The notes under the pieces were generated by a model, which saw only the letters and a program-made list of their open reading frames with translations, had not been told where the DNA came from and did not search any database. Source: Isoetes taiwanensis (Eukaryota > Streptophyta > Lycopodiopsida > Isoetales > Isoetaceae). Taken from it: a DNA stretch of 64,000 bases. A program made the translations under genes and the position numbers. Shown here piece after piece: positions 21,049 through 33,344 of this stretch (position 1 is the stretch's first letter; every line of letters begins with the position of its first letter). The DNA lies in NCBI GenBank assembly GCA_021234155.1, contig JAJEKV010000513.1, forward strand, positions 99,558 through 163,557. The letters run 5' to 3'.

Positions 21049-21704
21049 CTACTTGCAATGCAAATGTTGATCTCTTCTTAGGTAGTAGAGATAGTCTTCA
21101 CTATCACTAACATACAGGAAAAGAGGAGAGCCAAGCTGGTCCTTTGTATATACACCAATAATTCCTTGAAGCTGATCTATCTGAGCATTAACATAGGGGC
21201 TCCCTCCAGTATCTGGCATTATGCATGTGCCTCCAACTGCAAAGTTAACCCCTTCACTGTATATCTTGCTTGGATCTCTCAGTCCATAGGCAACCGGAGT
21301 AGGTAGGCTCATTGAAGTAGCTGCAAAAGTAAATGTGAAGATAAATTTAAGCATTAGAAACTTGAAATGTTTGTGTCAAAATCCTTTGAATTTAAATGGA
21401 AAGGAATTAAGTTCCCTCTTGGCATTCCAGAAACTTTAACATGGAAAATACATAAAACATGCCATGACGATTCCAAGACCTTAGTGCAAACTAGCAGTAT
21501 ACAAATAGAAAGAACTATACCAACAAGATCCATGAGAACATGGCCATTGCCATAGCCCTGATGACTGTCCAGGCCAGCTCTGTCCATATGGAATTTTCCA
21601 AGGTGGACGAGAAGAATCCCAAGATTTAACATTCCCAGTGTCCACAAATGAGCCACCAAATATAAACAGTGGGTGGGAACCGATTCCAAGCACATTGTCT
21701 GCAA
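21049..21704 (-). pseudogene. GDSL esterase/lipase, first two exons only
   Basis: Exon 1 (about 21704-21525) has HPLFIFGGSFVDTGN, the block I of GDSL enzymes (usual form FGDSxxDxGN; here the Asp before the nucleophile Ser is Gly), then PPWKIPYGQSWPGQSSG and, in a different frame, GNGHVLMDLVG ending at a GTATAG donor. Exon 2 starts after a good acceptor (ACTTTTGCAG) at 21320 with SLPTPVAYGLRD and GVNFAVGGTCIMPDTGG, which is block II. Family members are secreted or vacuolar hydrolases of lipids and cell-wall esters, normally about 350 residues; blocks III and V with the catalytic Asp-His are not found, and the frame changes once in exon 1. Part of exon 1 is duplicated to the right (22261-22360). 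A broken host gene copy. Confidence 0.65.
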
Positions 21705-22250
21705 GTCCCCAGATTAGATTTGCTAATGTGTTATCTCATAGTCTGATCAAATTGCAAAAGCTATGAACTGCTACTACAGGATTTCCGTTGTGTTCATGGA
21801 AGGTTAACTCTTAAAATAAGCATGCAATGCACATGCATATGAAAATGCAGATCTATAAAATTGGGAAAGAATGTTGCTAGAAACCGATCATCTGCTCAAT
21901 AAAAACAAATGAAATTGAGGAAGAATGTTGCTACAAATCATTGTCAAGAACAAGAAATGCAATGACATGGGCGCCATTCTAACAATGTGAAATTCTTCAG
22001 AGATCCTCAATAAGACGGACTAGATGACTTCAATGCAAGTCCTTTCAAAATTGTTAGCAAAAATAAGCAAAAGACAACCATACTAACCGGCATTTCATGT
22101 GATGGACTCATCAAAGTATGGTAGAAAACTACAAAGACCTTTGTTCCTTCTGATCAACATTTGGGCCCAGCATGTATGGACATATGGGTAGGGCCAGATC
22201 TGGCGCACAGAACGGCAGAGAATGCGAGAAGAGCTGTATTTAGTTGTCGG
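21621..22250. repeat. Tandem duplication, copy 1 (about 640 bp)
   Basis: From AAGATTTAACATTCCCAGTG to GAGCTGTATTTAGTTGTCGG. It is repeated at 22261-22950 with scattered single-base differences. It includes the 5' part of GDSL exon 1 and its upstream DNA, so the second copy carries an orphan exon piece. Confidence 0.8.
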
Positions 22251-22260
22251 TAGTGTCCAC

Positions 22261-22950
22261 AAGATTTAACATTGCCAGTGTCCACAAATGAGCCACCAAA
22301 TATAAACAGTGGGTGAGAACCGACTCGAAGCACATTGTCTGCAAGTCCCCAGATTAAATTTGCTAATGTGTTATCTCATAGTCTGATCAAATTGCAAAAG
22401 CTATGAACTGCTACTACAGGATTTACGTTGTGTTCATGGAAGGTTAACTCTTGAAATAAGCATGCAATACACATGCATATGAAAATGCAGATCTATAAAA
22501 TTGGGAAAGAATGTTGCTAGAAATCCGATCATCTGCTCAATAAAAAGCAAATGAAATTGAGGAAGAATGTTGCTACAAATCAGATGAATCTGCTCAATAA
22601 AAAGCAAGTGGCAACCTACCCAAGACAGAAAGAATCAAGGTTGTCAAGAACAAGAAATGCAATGACATAAGCGCCATTCTAACAATGCGAAATTCTTCAG
22701 AGATCCTGAAAAACACGGACTAGATGACTTCAATGCAAGTCCTTTCAAAACTGTTAGCAAAAATAAGCAAAAGACAACCATACTAACCGGCATTTCATGT
22801 GATGGGCCCGTCAAAGTATGGTACAAAACTACAAAGACCTTTGTTCCTTCTGATCAACATTTGGGCCCAGCATGTATGGACATATGGGTTGGGCCAGATC
22901 TGGCGCACAGAACGGCAGAGAATGCGAGAAGAGCTATATTTAGTTGTCGG
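22261..22950. repeat. Tandem duplication, copy 2 (about 690 bp)
   Basis: Same unit as 21621-22250 plus about 59 extra bases near 22580-22640 (ATGAATCTGCTCAATAAAAA and following), itself a partial repeat of adjacent sequence. The orphan GDSL exon piece lies at 22261-22360. Confidence 0.8.
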
Positions 22951-23078
22951 CAGTTTCTTACAGTGGTCATTCCTCCTACAAAGGCCACGGATTTGGGTTG
23001 AAGATGCCCAAAAAAAATATACCCAATTTTTTTGCCCGTTTTCTTAAATGCCTGTCGCTTAGCAGAAGAGGTAATGAA

Positions 23079-23140
23079 GGCCCTACCGAGATTCCAACTC
23101 GGGCTCTTGGATTAAAAGTCCAATGTCGTAGGTTTTGGCC
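23079..23140 (-). pseudogene. tRNA-like fossil, glutamine-type body
   Basis: On the minus strand TTGGA-CTTTTAA-TCCAA forms a perfect anticodon arm (seven-base loop) and CCGAG-TTGGAAT-CTCGG a perfect T arm, followed by TAGGGCC as the 3' acceptor strand; the 5' GGCC can pair with it. The overall wording is that of a plant tRNA-Gln/Glu-like gene, but the loop reads TTT instead of TTG, the T loop has lost TTCRA, and most of the D arm is missing (62 bases instead of about 72). It is either a dead tRNA gene or the head of a tRNA-derived element. Confidence 0.55.
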
Positions 23141-25225
23141 GTGAAAAGCATCTTGAAGCCAGAACCTCAAAAAATACCCTGCAAGCCGATCAGTCTGCAA
23201 GTGCTTTGGATCAAACTGGAAATATTCCTATGTGCGTCTGTTGCCAAATCCATAGAAGGCAAGAAGCATCGATTATATCATAGCCACAGCTTATACCAAA
23301 CTATTCTGCAAAAATAAAAAAATGGGAAAGTAGCTCCATTAATCTTTGAAGTTACTACTGTACCAGTAATGTCTCCCATATGATTTCATCAGTCAAGCTC
23401 TCTTCAGCAGCAGGCATAAGGCCCTGCACATCCTGCATCAGACAGCAAAAAGAGAAAGCAATGTAAGCAAAGGTCAAGAATGCAAGAGACATCTAAATGC
23501 AACTTGCCCCATTGCCAAAAAAGCTGCAATAAATTGATTATACTGCCACCTGCTCTAAATAAACATGCCGCCAAAAAGATCGAAATGCTTGAATCATACA
23601 GAAATTATGGCCCACATCCAGTTGCCAACAAAATCTGATTTTGGCTTTGATGCTATGACCTTCTACTGTCACACAGATTTACAACAGCAAATTTGAACTT
23701 AAAACTTGTATTGAACTTCTGTTGTCACAAATTTACAGCAGCAACTTTGAAGATCGATAACTTCCTAACCGTAGCTCTGTTTTTGACGTGTAACTACATT
23801 TCGAAATGGCACAAGTAGCACTATAAGGACATAGAATAACAGTGGACAAGACAGAAACTTTAGCATCATTAAAGGCCCTCTTACAGATTGCGGCCTACAA
23901 TTCCAGAAGCACATCTGTCTGATGCTCCTGGCTATATATTCAAATGCCTATTTATGGAGTCTGTAGCAAAGCTTGAGCAAGCTCAACCTCCCTTGCATCG
24001 TATCAATAAATGCAAGATCCAGGATACCTGACTAATAAGCCTATGAAGGTAGTTGACAATTGTAGTGATAGATAGGCAACGTACCTTAAGGATTTTGGAT
24101 CTTTGTAACCCTAAACCTCAGCATGTAGCATAACAGGGCAACTCGCAACTAGAAAGAGGTCGAAAATTTAAGTCCAGCATAGAAGAATCAGCACAAAGAT
24201 TACAATAAGAAAATAAGGTTTACGTACGGGGCAACAAAGAGGAAGATTTGTTTCAGACCTGGAAATGTTGGAATGCAAGCCGGTCAGAAAAAAATGGAAG
24301 TATATAGTTATGCATTCCATAAATTCTATTTTATTCATTAAATCAGGTTTGGAGATTACGCACTTCAAGTCCTCCATCATTCCAGTGTTCATTAGCTGCC
24401 ATTCTTATTTCTGTAGTTGCAATTTCTCCAATTCCATACATATGATACCACACAATAAACTTTGCAATCCCTTAGATAGAGGCATACAATAAACTTGTGC
24501 AACTGTACAACCATCTGTACAAAAGGAAAATCAAAGGAAAACCAATGCCTTACCATAGCTATCCTTCTTATCCGCTGAACCTTTGCTCTAGCCTTCATGT
24601 CAAGCTTTTCAGCATCCTGGCATGCCCGAGCTAGTTATAGAAATCTATGGAACGTTAGATTCACATCCTGGCATGCCCGAGCCACAGCCTTTTGACATCA
24701 TCGACTCTTAAAACCCAGAATATAGATTGGATATAAGAGTCATAAATCACCTAAAGCCATGTATCCAAATTTGCATCCAGCATATCCGACTGGCATGTTA
24801 TCACCATGAGCAAGGCTCTGTGGGCCAAAAATCTGGCAACAGTCATCAACGACTTTGATAAGGCAAACCAACAGATCAAAGCCAAAATACCTCTTTTCGG
24901 CTAAACCATTAAACAGATCCTCTAGTGGCTGCCAGAATCTGGATATTCTGAGACCTGAATCCTCTGTTTTGCAAAGATATTAAAGCCCAAATATGAAATG
25001 GTTCATCCCTGAATCAGAAGCTGAGGCCGAAAATTGACGGCAAGATCTAGTTTCCAAGCCCTGTTATGCTTCCCTAGTTCTGCCACAGCCGAACAACAAT
25101 CGCCAGAGCTCATAAGCGGAAATGATGCAGCCACTCGAACAACCGATTACATGTCAAAAAGACACCGAGATGGGCGGCCAAAATGGCCGGAAAGAATCCG
25201 ACCACCTGTATTTTAAAGCTGAGGC
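23141..25225. other. Non-coding; a short 19-bp direct repeat only
   Basis: No gene recognised. CATCCTGGCATGCCCGAGC occurs at about 24612 and 24665. Confidence 0.4.
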
Positions 25226-25343
25226 ACAGATCCGACATGCATTTTGTGGTTGCTTGCTTCCATTCTAGCGACCAAAATATCCGGCAGATCCGACATGCAT
25301 TTTGTGGTTGCTTCCATTCCAGCGACCAAAACATCCATCAGGC
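25226..25343 (+). repeat. Two-copy 59-bp tandem repeat
   Basis: CAGATCCGACATGCATTTTG begins at 25226 and again at 25285; both copies run through GGTTGCTT and AGCGACCAAAA. The first has an extra GCTT. Confidence 0.8.
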
Positions 25344-25382
25344 AGCTATCCGACAAAACAATACCTTCTATTTTTGCCATGA

Positions 25383-25596
25383 GTGTTGGGCAAAGTTTTT
25401 AAACCCAATCGGAAATTTTCCTACTCTTTTATCAAATAGCCGGATATTTTCAGTTCCCATTCGGAAATTTGCATTACCCTTATACAAATATGCATAAAAA
25501 TCTACCGGAATTTTTCCTACAATGCGCTAACTCAACCGGAAATTCTTAGTTTCATCCGGAACAAACCTTCTCTACCCCGGAATTTGCCCAACAGTG
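25383..25596. mobile_element. Short MITE with TGTTGGGCAAA inverted ends
   Basis: TGTTGGGCAAA near 25384 is mirrored by TTTGCCCAACA near 25593. GCCATGA occurs just outside both ends and could be the remains of an 8-bp target duplication, and the ends resemble hAT-family ends. The interior carries about seven copies of a CCGGAATTT-type motif (CGGAAATTT, CCGGATATTT, CCGGAATTTTT, CCGGAAATTC and others) at irregular spacing. Confidence 0.5.
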
Positions 25597-25698
25597 GCCA
25601 TGATGCCTTGAACTGCCGCTGGAAAGCAGAGGGGAAAAAAGGCTTATGCGACCAGACCCCTTATGGTTACTCTACGGTCTAGATAGAATCCCTGAATC

Positions 25699-26945
25699 CA
25701 ATGGCCCATATTAAAAGCCCCAAATAGGGGGGATCATGAGGTGGCCCCATCTGAAGCGTAGATCTTGCACTTCGATGGCTGAAGCCGTGACACCTCAATC
25801 TTTATACCCAAGGGGGGTGCTTGGGGTGGTTTGGCATGTTTTCATCTCAACCGTTGATCTCAAAAAATGGAGCACCCCCCTTATTTCTAGAGATTTTGGT
25901 GTGCCCTTGGCCCATCCATTTTTGAGATCAGCGGTTGAGATGAAAACATGCCAAACCACCCTTAGCACCCCCTTATTTCTAGAGATTTTGTGTGCCACGC
26001 AGCGGCCCATTTTTGAGATCAAGCGGTTGAGATGAAAACATGCCAAACCACCCCAAGCACCCCTTGGGTATAAAGGTTGAGGTGTCGCGGCCCGACCATC
26101 GAAGGTGCAAGATCTACGGCCAAGATTGAAAGCCCTCTTATTTGGGGCTTTTAATATAAGGCGTTGAATTTGTTCTCAATGGTCGAGATTTAGCCGGGGA
26201 AGTTCGAAATTTCGGAAAGGGCAAAGGATCTCTTGCAACGTGCTCCCAATTTTTTTCCCTTGCCTTGGTGAGATGCGGTGGGATAAGCCTTTTTCCCCTC
26301 GCTTTCCAATTTGGAGCATCCGTAGTTCAAATTTGTGACTTGTTGGTCGGACGGACGCTTTTCGAATCTGTGAACTTTCTATCTTGGATTTTACGGTGGG
26401 ACAGTTGATAATGTCTTGATTTGTAGGGCAAACAAACAACAAGAGTGAGTTGGTGAAATTTCGGACTCGATTTAGCCTTTTGGTGGAGGTACAACCAGAT
26501 TGAGATGCTTTTTTGTTGCATTTCTAATCGATTGCCCCCGTGTGTGTTTATCGTGGGAAAATTTACTCCGGATTCATGGGCTGGTCATTTCTTCCGGACA
26601 ATTTAAGGGCTCAATGGATCAAACTTGATTTTTCGTAAAGGCCGAGAGGATCCGGCTCAGCTTTTGTGTTGCAGACTTTCATTTGGAGTTGGATTTCAAT
26701 ACAATTATATAAGCACCCCCCTTATTTTTAGAGATTTTGGTGTCGCCACCGCAGCCGTCCATTTTTTGAGATCAACGGTTGAGATGAAAACATGCCAAAC
26801 CACCCCAAGCACCCCCCTTGGGTATAAAGATTGAGGTGTCCCGACTTCAGCCATCGAAGGTGCAAGATCTCATGGTTGGATGGGGCCACCTCATGACCCC
26901 CCTTATTTGGGGCTTTTAATATGGGCCGTCGAATGTGCTGGATCA
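25699..26945. mobile_element. Foldback element with nested long inverted repeats
   Basis: The left arm (GGCCCATATTAAAAGCCCC, 25701 onward, through GATCTTGCACTTCGATGGC and CCAAGGGGGGTGCTTGGGG to GTTTTCATCTCAACCG) recurs in reverse complement at 26030-26170 and again at 26757-26945. The ATTTCTAGAGATTTTG segment also recurs between the arms. No transposase frame is present. The structure suggests a foldback or Mutator-like non-autonomous element with a second right arm produced by internal duplication or a nested insertion. Confidence 0.65.
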
Positions 26946-27019
26946 ATGGACAAGATTTAGCCACATAAATTACGTGCAATAAATGCTTTGTGATGAGGTG
27001 GCAGCAGGAGTTCATCTCT

Positions 27020-28668
27020 GCACCGTGCAATAAATGCAATTAATGCCTTTGATGAGGTGGCAGGCGCCTAATTAATGGGGTGGCAATGCAAGGAAAAATG
27101 AATGTAATATTTTCATCTTGATCTTTCAAAGAAAAAAAAGGGACGGCACTTTCGTCGGTTTGGCTCTCCAGCCAGCTTGTTGCGGCTCAAGACGAGGTTT
27201 GAGGAGAAACGCCAGCTCAAGCTTCTTGGTTTTGGCGAGAATGGCTTGGATTTTATTCATAGCCATAACCGCAACTCGGGAAGGTCTCTAGGTTTGCCAT
27301 AATGCTTGATCCGGTTTGGTGCAACCGGCATTTGCTACAGAAATTGTTCTTCCCACAGTTATGATTCTTTCTTAAATTTGGTCGTAATGTTTTCTTTCGC
27401 AAGCAGTCGTTTGTTCATAGCTTTATTTCGTTTGCAGGCAACCTCACAATTTTGCGTTTCGGCTTCATTTCCAATATTTTCGACCTAAAGCTTGATAATA
27501 TTCATGTTGAAGGGTACGCGTTCTATGTAACACTTTCGACACTCGAATTCCCTCCGCTTCAATCTTGCAAATGTAGATCTTTCTCGCTTCAAAAGCTTCG
27601 GGCAGATTGTTTTTCTCCGCTTTATAAATCAGGGGAAAAATATCGAATTCGTGAACAAGATAATGCGCTAAGTTGAGCTCTGACTGGCATTGTTCATAGC
27701 ATATAACCGGTCTAGAGTTGACGTTTTGGAAACTCTATTCTTAGAAGCAACGAATTTTGGATGTGTTTATTAATTTTTATGAGCAGAATAGGCATAATAT
27801 TGAAGGATACTCTATGCATGCCGGATCTTTCCACATCCTTTCCTTTTTACTCTGCTCCACGAAGTTTTTTTCTCGCCGCGAAGATGGCGCTGTATGATTT
27901 GTTGGATCGATGATCTGATTGCCTTCATTGTAACACCGCCATGGCGACTTCTTCCGGAAGATGCAAGTTCCAATGGGCTAGGTTTCACATTTCTTTTGTA
28001 GTTTTTCTGGAAGATCTATGTGGAAGATCCGGCTGCTTGAGCGATATTTTGACCGTTTTGCACTTTGAGGTATGAGCTATGGCGATTGTCCGGCTATGGC
28101 AGAGCTATGCAAACATTAGATAAGCATCTCATGTGCCATATGTTTTTGCTATGGTATGACTCGAAAATACGGCCCTGTCTTGTCATAGCTTTCACAAATA
28201 GTGGGCCTTGGCAAAGTGCATTATGTGGATCCGAGAAACACGCGATATTAGACGTATGATTTTGCTGGCTGGCCAAAAATGCAAGGGCATCTTTTCTGTT
28301 ACATGCAAATTCGTGATCTGTGGCCTAATTCTAGCCCATTTGTTTTTCACAGGTGGGAAATGGTGCCGATTTGTCTCTGGGATTTTAAAAAATGCCCAAA
28401 CAGATTATTTATGGCAGTGGTGAAGCTTTCGGCCCTGTTGTAGAAAAACAACGTTGACCATATTTCTGTTGTATTCCGTCATTGTTTCCAATCAGAAGAG
28501 CTGCCATGTTTACTGCAAAATCCCAGTATTCCAATCAGAGATTTGGACGGAGTAAAATCCCAAGTTGTTCTTCCCATGATCATCTGAGCCAATTAACAAA
28601 CTCTAATCCATGGGTATGTTTCTTTTCCGGACGGCCTCTTTCTAGATCAAAGCGGGAGCAGGGCTATG
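27020..28668. repeat. 1.65 kb tandem duplication, copy 1
   Basis: Starts GCACCGTGCAATAAATGC and is followed head to tail by a second copy at 28669. AT-rich stretches are nearly identical, whereas differences fall mostly in GC-rich spots. No convincing gene in the unit, although several short frames recur in both copies (LIRFGATGICYRNCSSHSYD-like). Confidence 0.85.
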
Positions 28669-30316
28669 GCACCGTGCAATAAATGCAATTAATGCCTTTG
28701 ATGAGGTGGCAGGCGCCTAATTAATGGGGTGGCAACGCAAGGAAAAATGAATGTAATATTTTCATCTTGATCTTTCAAAGAAAAAAAAGGGACGGCACTT
28801 TCGTCGGTTTGGCTCTCACAGCAGTTGTTGTGGCTCTTGCACGAGGTTTGAGGAGAAACGCCAGGCTCAAGCTTCTTCAGTTTTGGCGAGAATGGCTTGG
28901 ATTTTATTCATAGCCATAACCGCAACTCTCGGAAGGTCTCTAGGTTTGCCATAATGCTTGATCCGGTTTGGTGCAACCGGCATTTGCTACAGAAATTGTT
29001 CTTCCCACAGTTATGATTCTTTCTTAAATTTGGTCGTAATGTTTTCTTTTCGCAAGCGCCGTTTGTTCATAGCTTTATTTCGTTTTGCGTGCAACCTCAC
29101 AATTTTGCGTTTGGCTTCATTTCCAATATTTTCACCTAAAGCTTGATAATATTCATGTTGAAGGTAATACGTTCTATGTAACACTCGACACTCGAATTCC
29201 TCCCCGCTTCAATCTTGCAAATGTAGATCTTTACGCTTCAAAACCGCCGGGCAGATTGTTTTTCTCCGCTTTATCGTAACGGGGGATTCGGGAACAAGAT
29301 AATGCGCTAAGTTGAGCTCAACCGGCATTGTTCATAGCATATAACCGGTCGAGGAGTTGACGTTTTGGAAACTCTATTCTTAGAAGCAACGAATTTTGGA
29401 TGTGTTTATTAATTTTTGCGAGCGAGAATAGGCATAATATTGAAGGATACTCTATGCATGCCGGATCTTTCCACATCCTTTCCTTTTTACTCTGCTCCAC
29501 GAAGTTTTTTTCGCCGCCCGGTATGGCCGCACCGTATGATTTGTTGGATGCGGATGCAGATTGCCTTATCAGTAATAACCGCCATGGCGACTTCTTAGGA
29601 AGATGCAAGTTCCAATGGGCTAGGTTTCACATTTCTTTTGTAGTTTTTTCGGAAGATCTATGTGGAAGATCCTACCGCTTGAGCGATATTTTGACCGTTT
29701 TGCACTTTGAGGTATGAGCTATGGCGATTGTCCGGCTATGGCGAGCTATGCAAACATTAGATAAGCATCTCATGTGCCATATGTTTTGCTATGGTATGAC
29801 TCAAAAAATACGGCCCCTGTCTTGTCATAGCTTTCACAAATAGTGGGTTTTGGCAAAGTGCATTATGTGGATCCGAAACACGCCGATATTAGGCGTATGA
29901 TTTTTCTTTGGTGGCCAAAAATGCAAGGGCATCTTTTTACGTTACATGCAAATTGCGGATCGTGGCCTAATTCTAGCCCATTTGTTTTTCACGGTGGGAA
30001 ATGGTGCCGATTTGTCTCGGGATTTTAAAAATGCCCAAACAGCATTATTTATGGCGTTGGTGAAGCTTTCGCCCTGTTGTAGAAAAACGGCGTTGACCAT
30101 ATTTTGTTGTATTCCGTCGCTTTTTTCCAATCGGAAGAGCTGCCATGTTTCTTGCAAAATCCCAATATTCCAATCGAGATTTGACGGAGTAAAATCCCAA
30201 GTTGTTCTTCCCATGATCATCCCGAGCCAATTAACAAACTCTAATCCATGGGTATGTTTCTTTTCCGGACGGCCTCTTTCTAGATCAAAGCGGGAGCTTG
30301 AGGGCTATGGCGCTGT
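28669..30316. repeat. 1.65 kb tandem duplication, copy 2
   Basis: Second copy of the unit; ends near AAAGCGGGAGCTTGAGGGCT, after which unique sequence begins (GTATTTGTTTGGCTTGG). Confidence 0.85.
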
Positions 30317-31004
30317 ATTTGTTTGGCTTGGAAGCTAATTTGGAGTAAAAGTGTGTTTTTGAAATTTTGTACCCTTTTCCTTCCCAGCCTTCAAAGATGT
30401 TTTGAGCGGTGTTTATGGCTTTTACTCTTTGATTCACAGTGCGTTCCGGCCAAGATTGCTCGCCAACAAAGATGATCTTAGCTTTAGTATATCTATCGTT
30501 CTATTTTCTAAGTTTGCAGCAAATCAACTGTGTTATTGAGGATTCCATGGCGTAATCCGTTATCCGCTTAATCCGGTGAATTTGTCTCCCAATTTGCGTG
30601 ATATGTTGCGTATAGTAATTATCGTCACCACTATCATAGACTTATCTTAGGGTTGGGTAAGTAAAATCTGTTCATATCTGTTTATTTTGCCTGCCAGAAA
30701 AGTTAGACATTCTATGATTTATTTTTTAGTGTGCACGCCCATTTACTTGAGGACTCGAAATGGAGCCGGGTCTGCATTTTTTCTTGTAAGTGTAGCCATT
30801 TACTTACGGCAATCCTTTTTGATGGCTAGGGAGCTAATTGTGTTTTGATTGGCGCAGGTTATTTTTCTTATATGGGTGCCGCCATTTTAAGTCGGGTTGT
30901 GTTTGGTTTCTATTTTGCTGTAGACAAGTGAGTTTCTAGTCCGCTTGAATTTATGCGGTGCCTATTTTGGTTTTGTATTCATTTCCGACTTTTGAATCAG
31001 CGTT
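30317..31004. other. Non-coding, no feature recognised
   Basis: T-rich, unique within the window, no family signal. Confidence 0.4.
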
Positions 31005-31196
31005 GTGAATGATACATGCTTGGCTCTAGAAGAGTACCAAGAAACTCCATACAATACTTCACTAGAGTCTGTGCTGCCTTGTGTCAATTTGCATACTGCA
31101 AACTCTGCAGTGCTGCAGATACGTGAAGGAATGTACACAACTATTTGTCTCTTATTTATTGATCTACTCCGCCACTGTGCAAAACGCGAAGCATAA
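31005..31196 (+). pseudogene. Possible start of a PPR gene
   Basis: A 63-residue frame ending IDLLRHCAKREA, which resembles the opening of plant PLS-type pentatricopeptide proteins (a pattern like xYxxLLRxCAxxKxL). It is about 1.2 kb upstream of stronger PPR fragments on the same strand. Weak evidence taken alone. Confidence 0.3.
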
Positions 31197-32369
31197 GATC
31201 AGGTTTAGCTCTTCGCTCTGCTGGTTTCAGTTTCATGATGGCTGGGTAAATTGATGCTCTATGTTCTACAAGAGGATTTCTATTTTATGGTGTAAAGTTT
31301 TATGGCAGAGGCCTTTATCGATATCCAAACTTGCCAGTTACATTTGGCTCTATTTTTGCACGAACTTACACAAACATCTGCAAAACATTTGATGTGGTGG
31401 TTATTCAAAATGGGGTTTGACACGTTCTAGATATAAGACAGGAAAATACAAAACTACAAACAACTGTCTATTGCATGCAATGCCACTTTTATGTGATAGG
31501 AGCTTGATTCCAAGTATTTTAGACCGTAATCTGCAAGGCAGGGCACTATGAATAATGCAGCACCTTCATAAGGAAACCATAATATTCGTGAATGTTTTGA
31601 GATAACAATTTGTGAGTACGAGAAAAGTAATGATTATTATGCAGTTGGTAGTTGTTGCATCGCTGTGGATACAGGATGAATGTAGCTACAGGTTCTTTCT
31701 CTAATTCCTCTTGTGTCAATAGGGCTTGAAGGTAGTGTAAGAATTACAGATCCAAATTTTAGCAGTACCAGACCCCTAGGCTTTGTTTGTATTTTCCATG
31801 GTTGTAGATATAGAAGGGAAGCCAAAAATTGTTGGCAGCCGATGCAAGCTGCAGAAATGGCTTTGGCATGGTGCTCACATTATTAAGACAACCGCTCAAA
31901 AACGGTGTTGTTTGAGCGTAAAGAGAATGTGAAAAATGTCCGGGTTATTCATTTGTCAAATAGTTTGGTTCTCACACTATCAAGCATTGCAAGGATGCAC
32001 CATTTTTACATATCCAGTGGAGCCCCAAACCATATAGTGCCGTGTTACCGCATTATATGGTTTGTAGATTTGAGTTGTATGTAGCATGACAATATGCATG
32101 GCAAAGTACATTATGCGAGCAAATCAGTGCAACCTTACGGTTTTACTTTTGTGAGGCACATGTACGTCCAGTCATCTTAATTTATGTTGTACTAATAATT
32201 CCTGTCGTGACAATCTCATTCTATGCATTATGCTGTTGAAGTTAGTTTGCAGTTTCGCCTTGGGATATTGGATGAGCTTACATGGTTGGAAATGGATGTG
32301 TTTTGAGCAAATTCATCTGTGATATTTTCATTTAGTTAAAAAGTTTATAGAACTGACTAGAATATGTTC
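31197..32369. other. Non-coding between PPR fragments
   Basis: No coding signal that I can support; if the flanking PPR pieces are one gene, this is an insertion or heavily decayed middle. Confidence 0.3.
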
Positions 32370-32745
32370 AATGGACAGGTGCAACGTTTTGTGTGTCAAA
32401 TTCGGCTTAATTTCAAGGGCACAAGAAGTATTTGATAAGCTTCTTATGCGAAAGCAATGTTTGATGGAATGTTCTAATTGCAGAATATGTGGAGCATAGG
32501 CTTAATTGTTATAAAATGATGGTTATGCAGAACATGGACATGAGCAAGAAGCTTCGAAATGGTTTTTGCCACATGAAAACACTAGGCATCCAGGCAGATG
32601 CTATGAAGCTTTGAAGCCTTCTTGTTGGTTGGTAATGCTGTGGTGGATATGCCATCACTAGAAGTTGCACGTGAAGCCTCAAGTTCGAGACGTCCTTTTA
32701 TGGACTTCAATGATAAAGGATTATGGCATCTATCTTTAAGTTTTT
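32370..32745 (+). pseudogene. Broken pentatricopeptide-repeat (PPR) gene fragment
   Basis: Pieces in different frames follow the usual order of PLS-class PPR motifs: ARSI/AQEVFDKLLMRK, WNVLIAEYVEH, EHGHEQEA, KTLGIQADAM, then GNAVVDM, SLEVAREA, VRDVLLWTSMIKDYG. PPR proteins bind organelle RNA for editing or processing. At least four frame changes in under 400 bases show that it is dead. The phrase set resembles the large PPR families of seed-free plants, which is one reason for the organism guess. Host gene debris. Confidence 0.55.
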
Positions 32746-33344
32746 TTTCCAAGTCAATTCTTTATACTGTGGAATTAGACATTGCTTTCCACTAAAACAA
32801 CATTTGCTGTGGTCAGTAGAAAGTGCACTATACTTTATGATCATTTAAGGAAAAAAAATCATTATGGTCCACATGGAATGGACTTTTAATGTGTAGAGCC
32901 TAAATATGGTTAAGTCCATTGCTGCGCTTTGTATATATTTCCTCTTTGTATATGTTTCGTATTTCATTTTATTATTGCATGTCATTAGCCATGAAATTAT
33001 ATGCCACAATTAAATGGCAGATAGTTTGCACTATTGTCTGAATATTTTATGCTATTTGCATGGCATTGGTATATGTCATATATGGAACAATAGGATTATA
33101 TAGGGAGTAAAATAAAAGTCTATCACGCTTAAGGGTCCAGTGGTAGATCATAGCACAAATGCAAAGTTTGCCATGTGGCATGCACCTTCCTTCAAAATGT
33201 CAAAAAATGATCTCCTGGAATGTTAGGGGTATCATGTGCGAATCTAGTTGCATCCTTCACACTTGGTGTGTTTTGCATGGAATCTTAGGAGGAATGGTAC
33301 AACTGCTCATGATTCATTGATCAACTAAACAAAGCGTATTGAAC

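Noticed and set aside
25736-26046. Similar 80-100 residue frames on both strands containing FLRSTVEMKTCQTTPSTPLG
   Set aside because: They are translations of the foldback arms; the repetition is from the DNA inverted repeat, not from a protein family.
27306-30338. Frames such as MIRFGATGICYRNCSSHSYD present twice
   Set aside because: They recur only because of the 1.65 kb tandem duplication; no family match and frames differ between copies.
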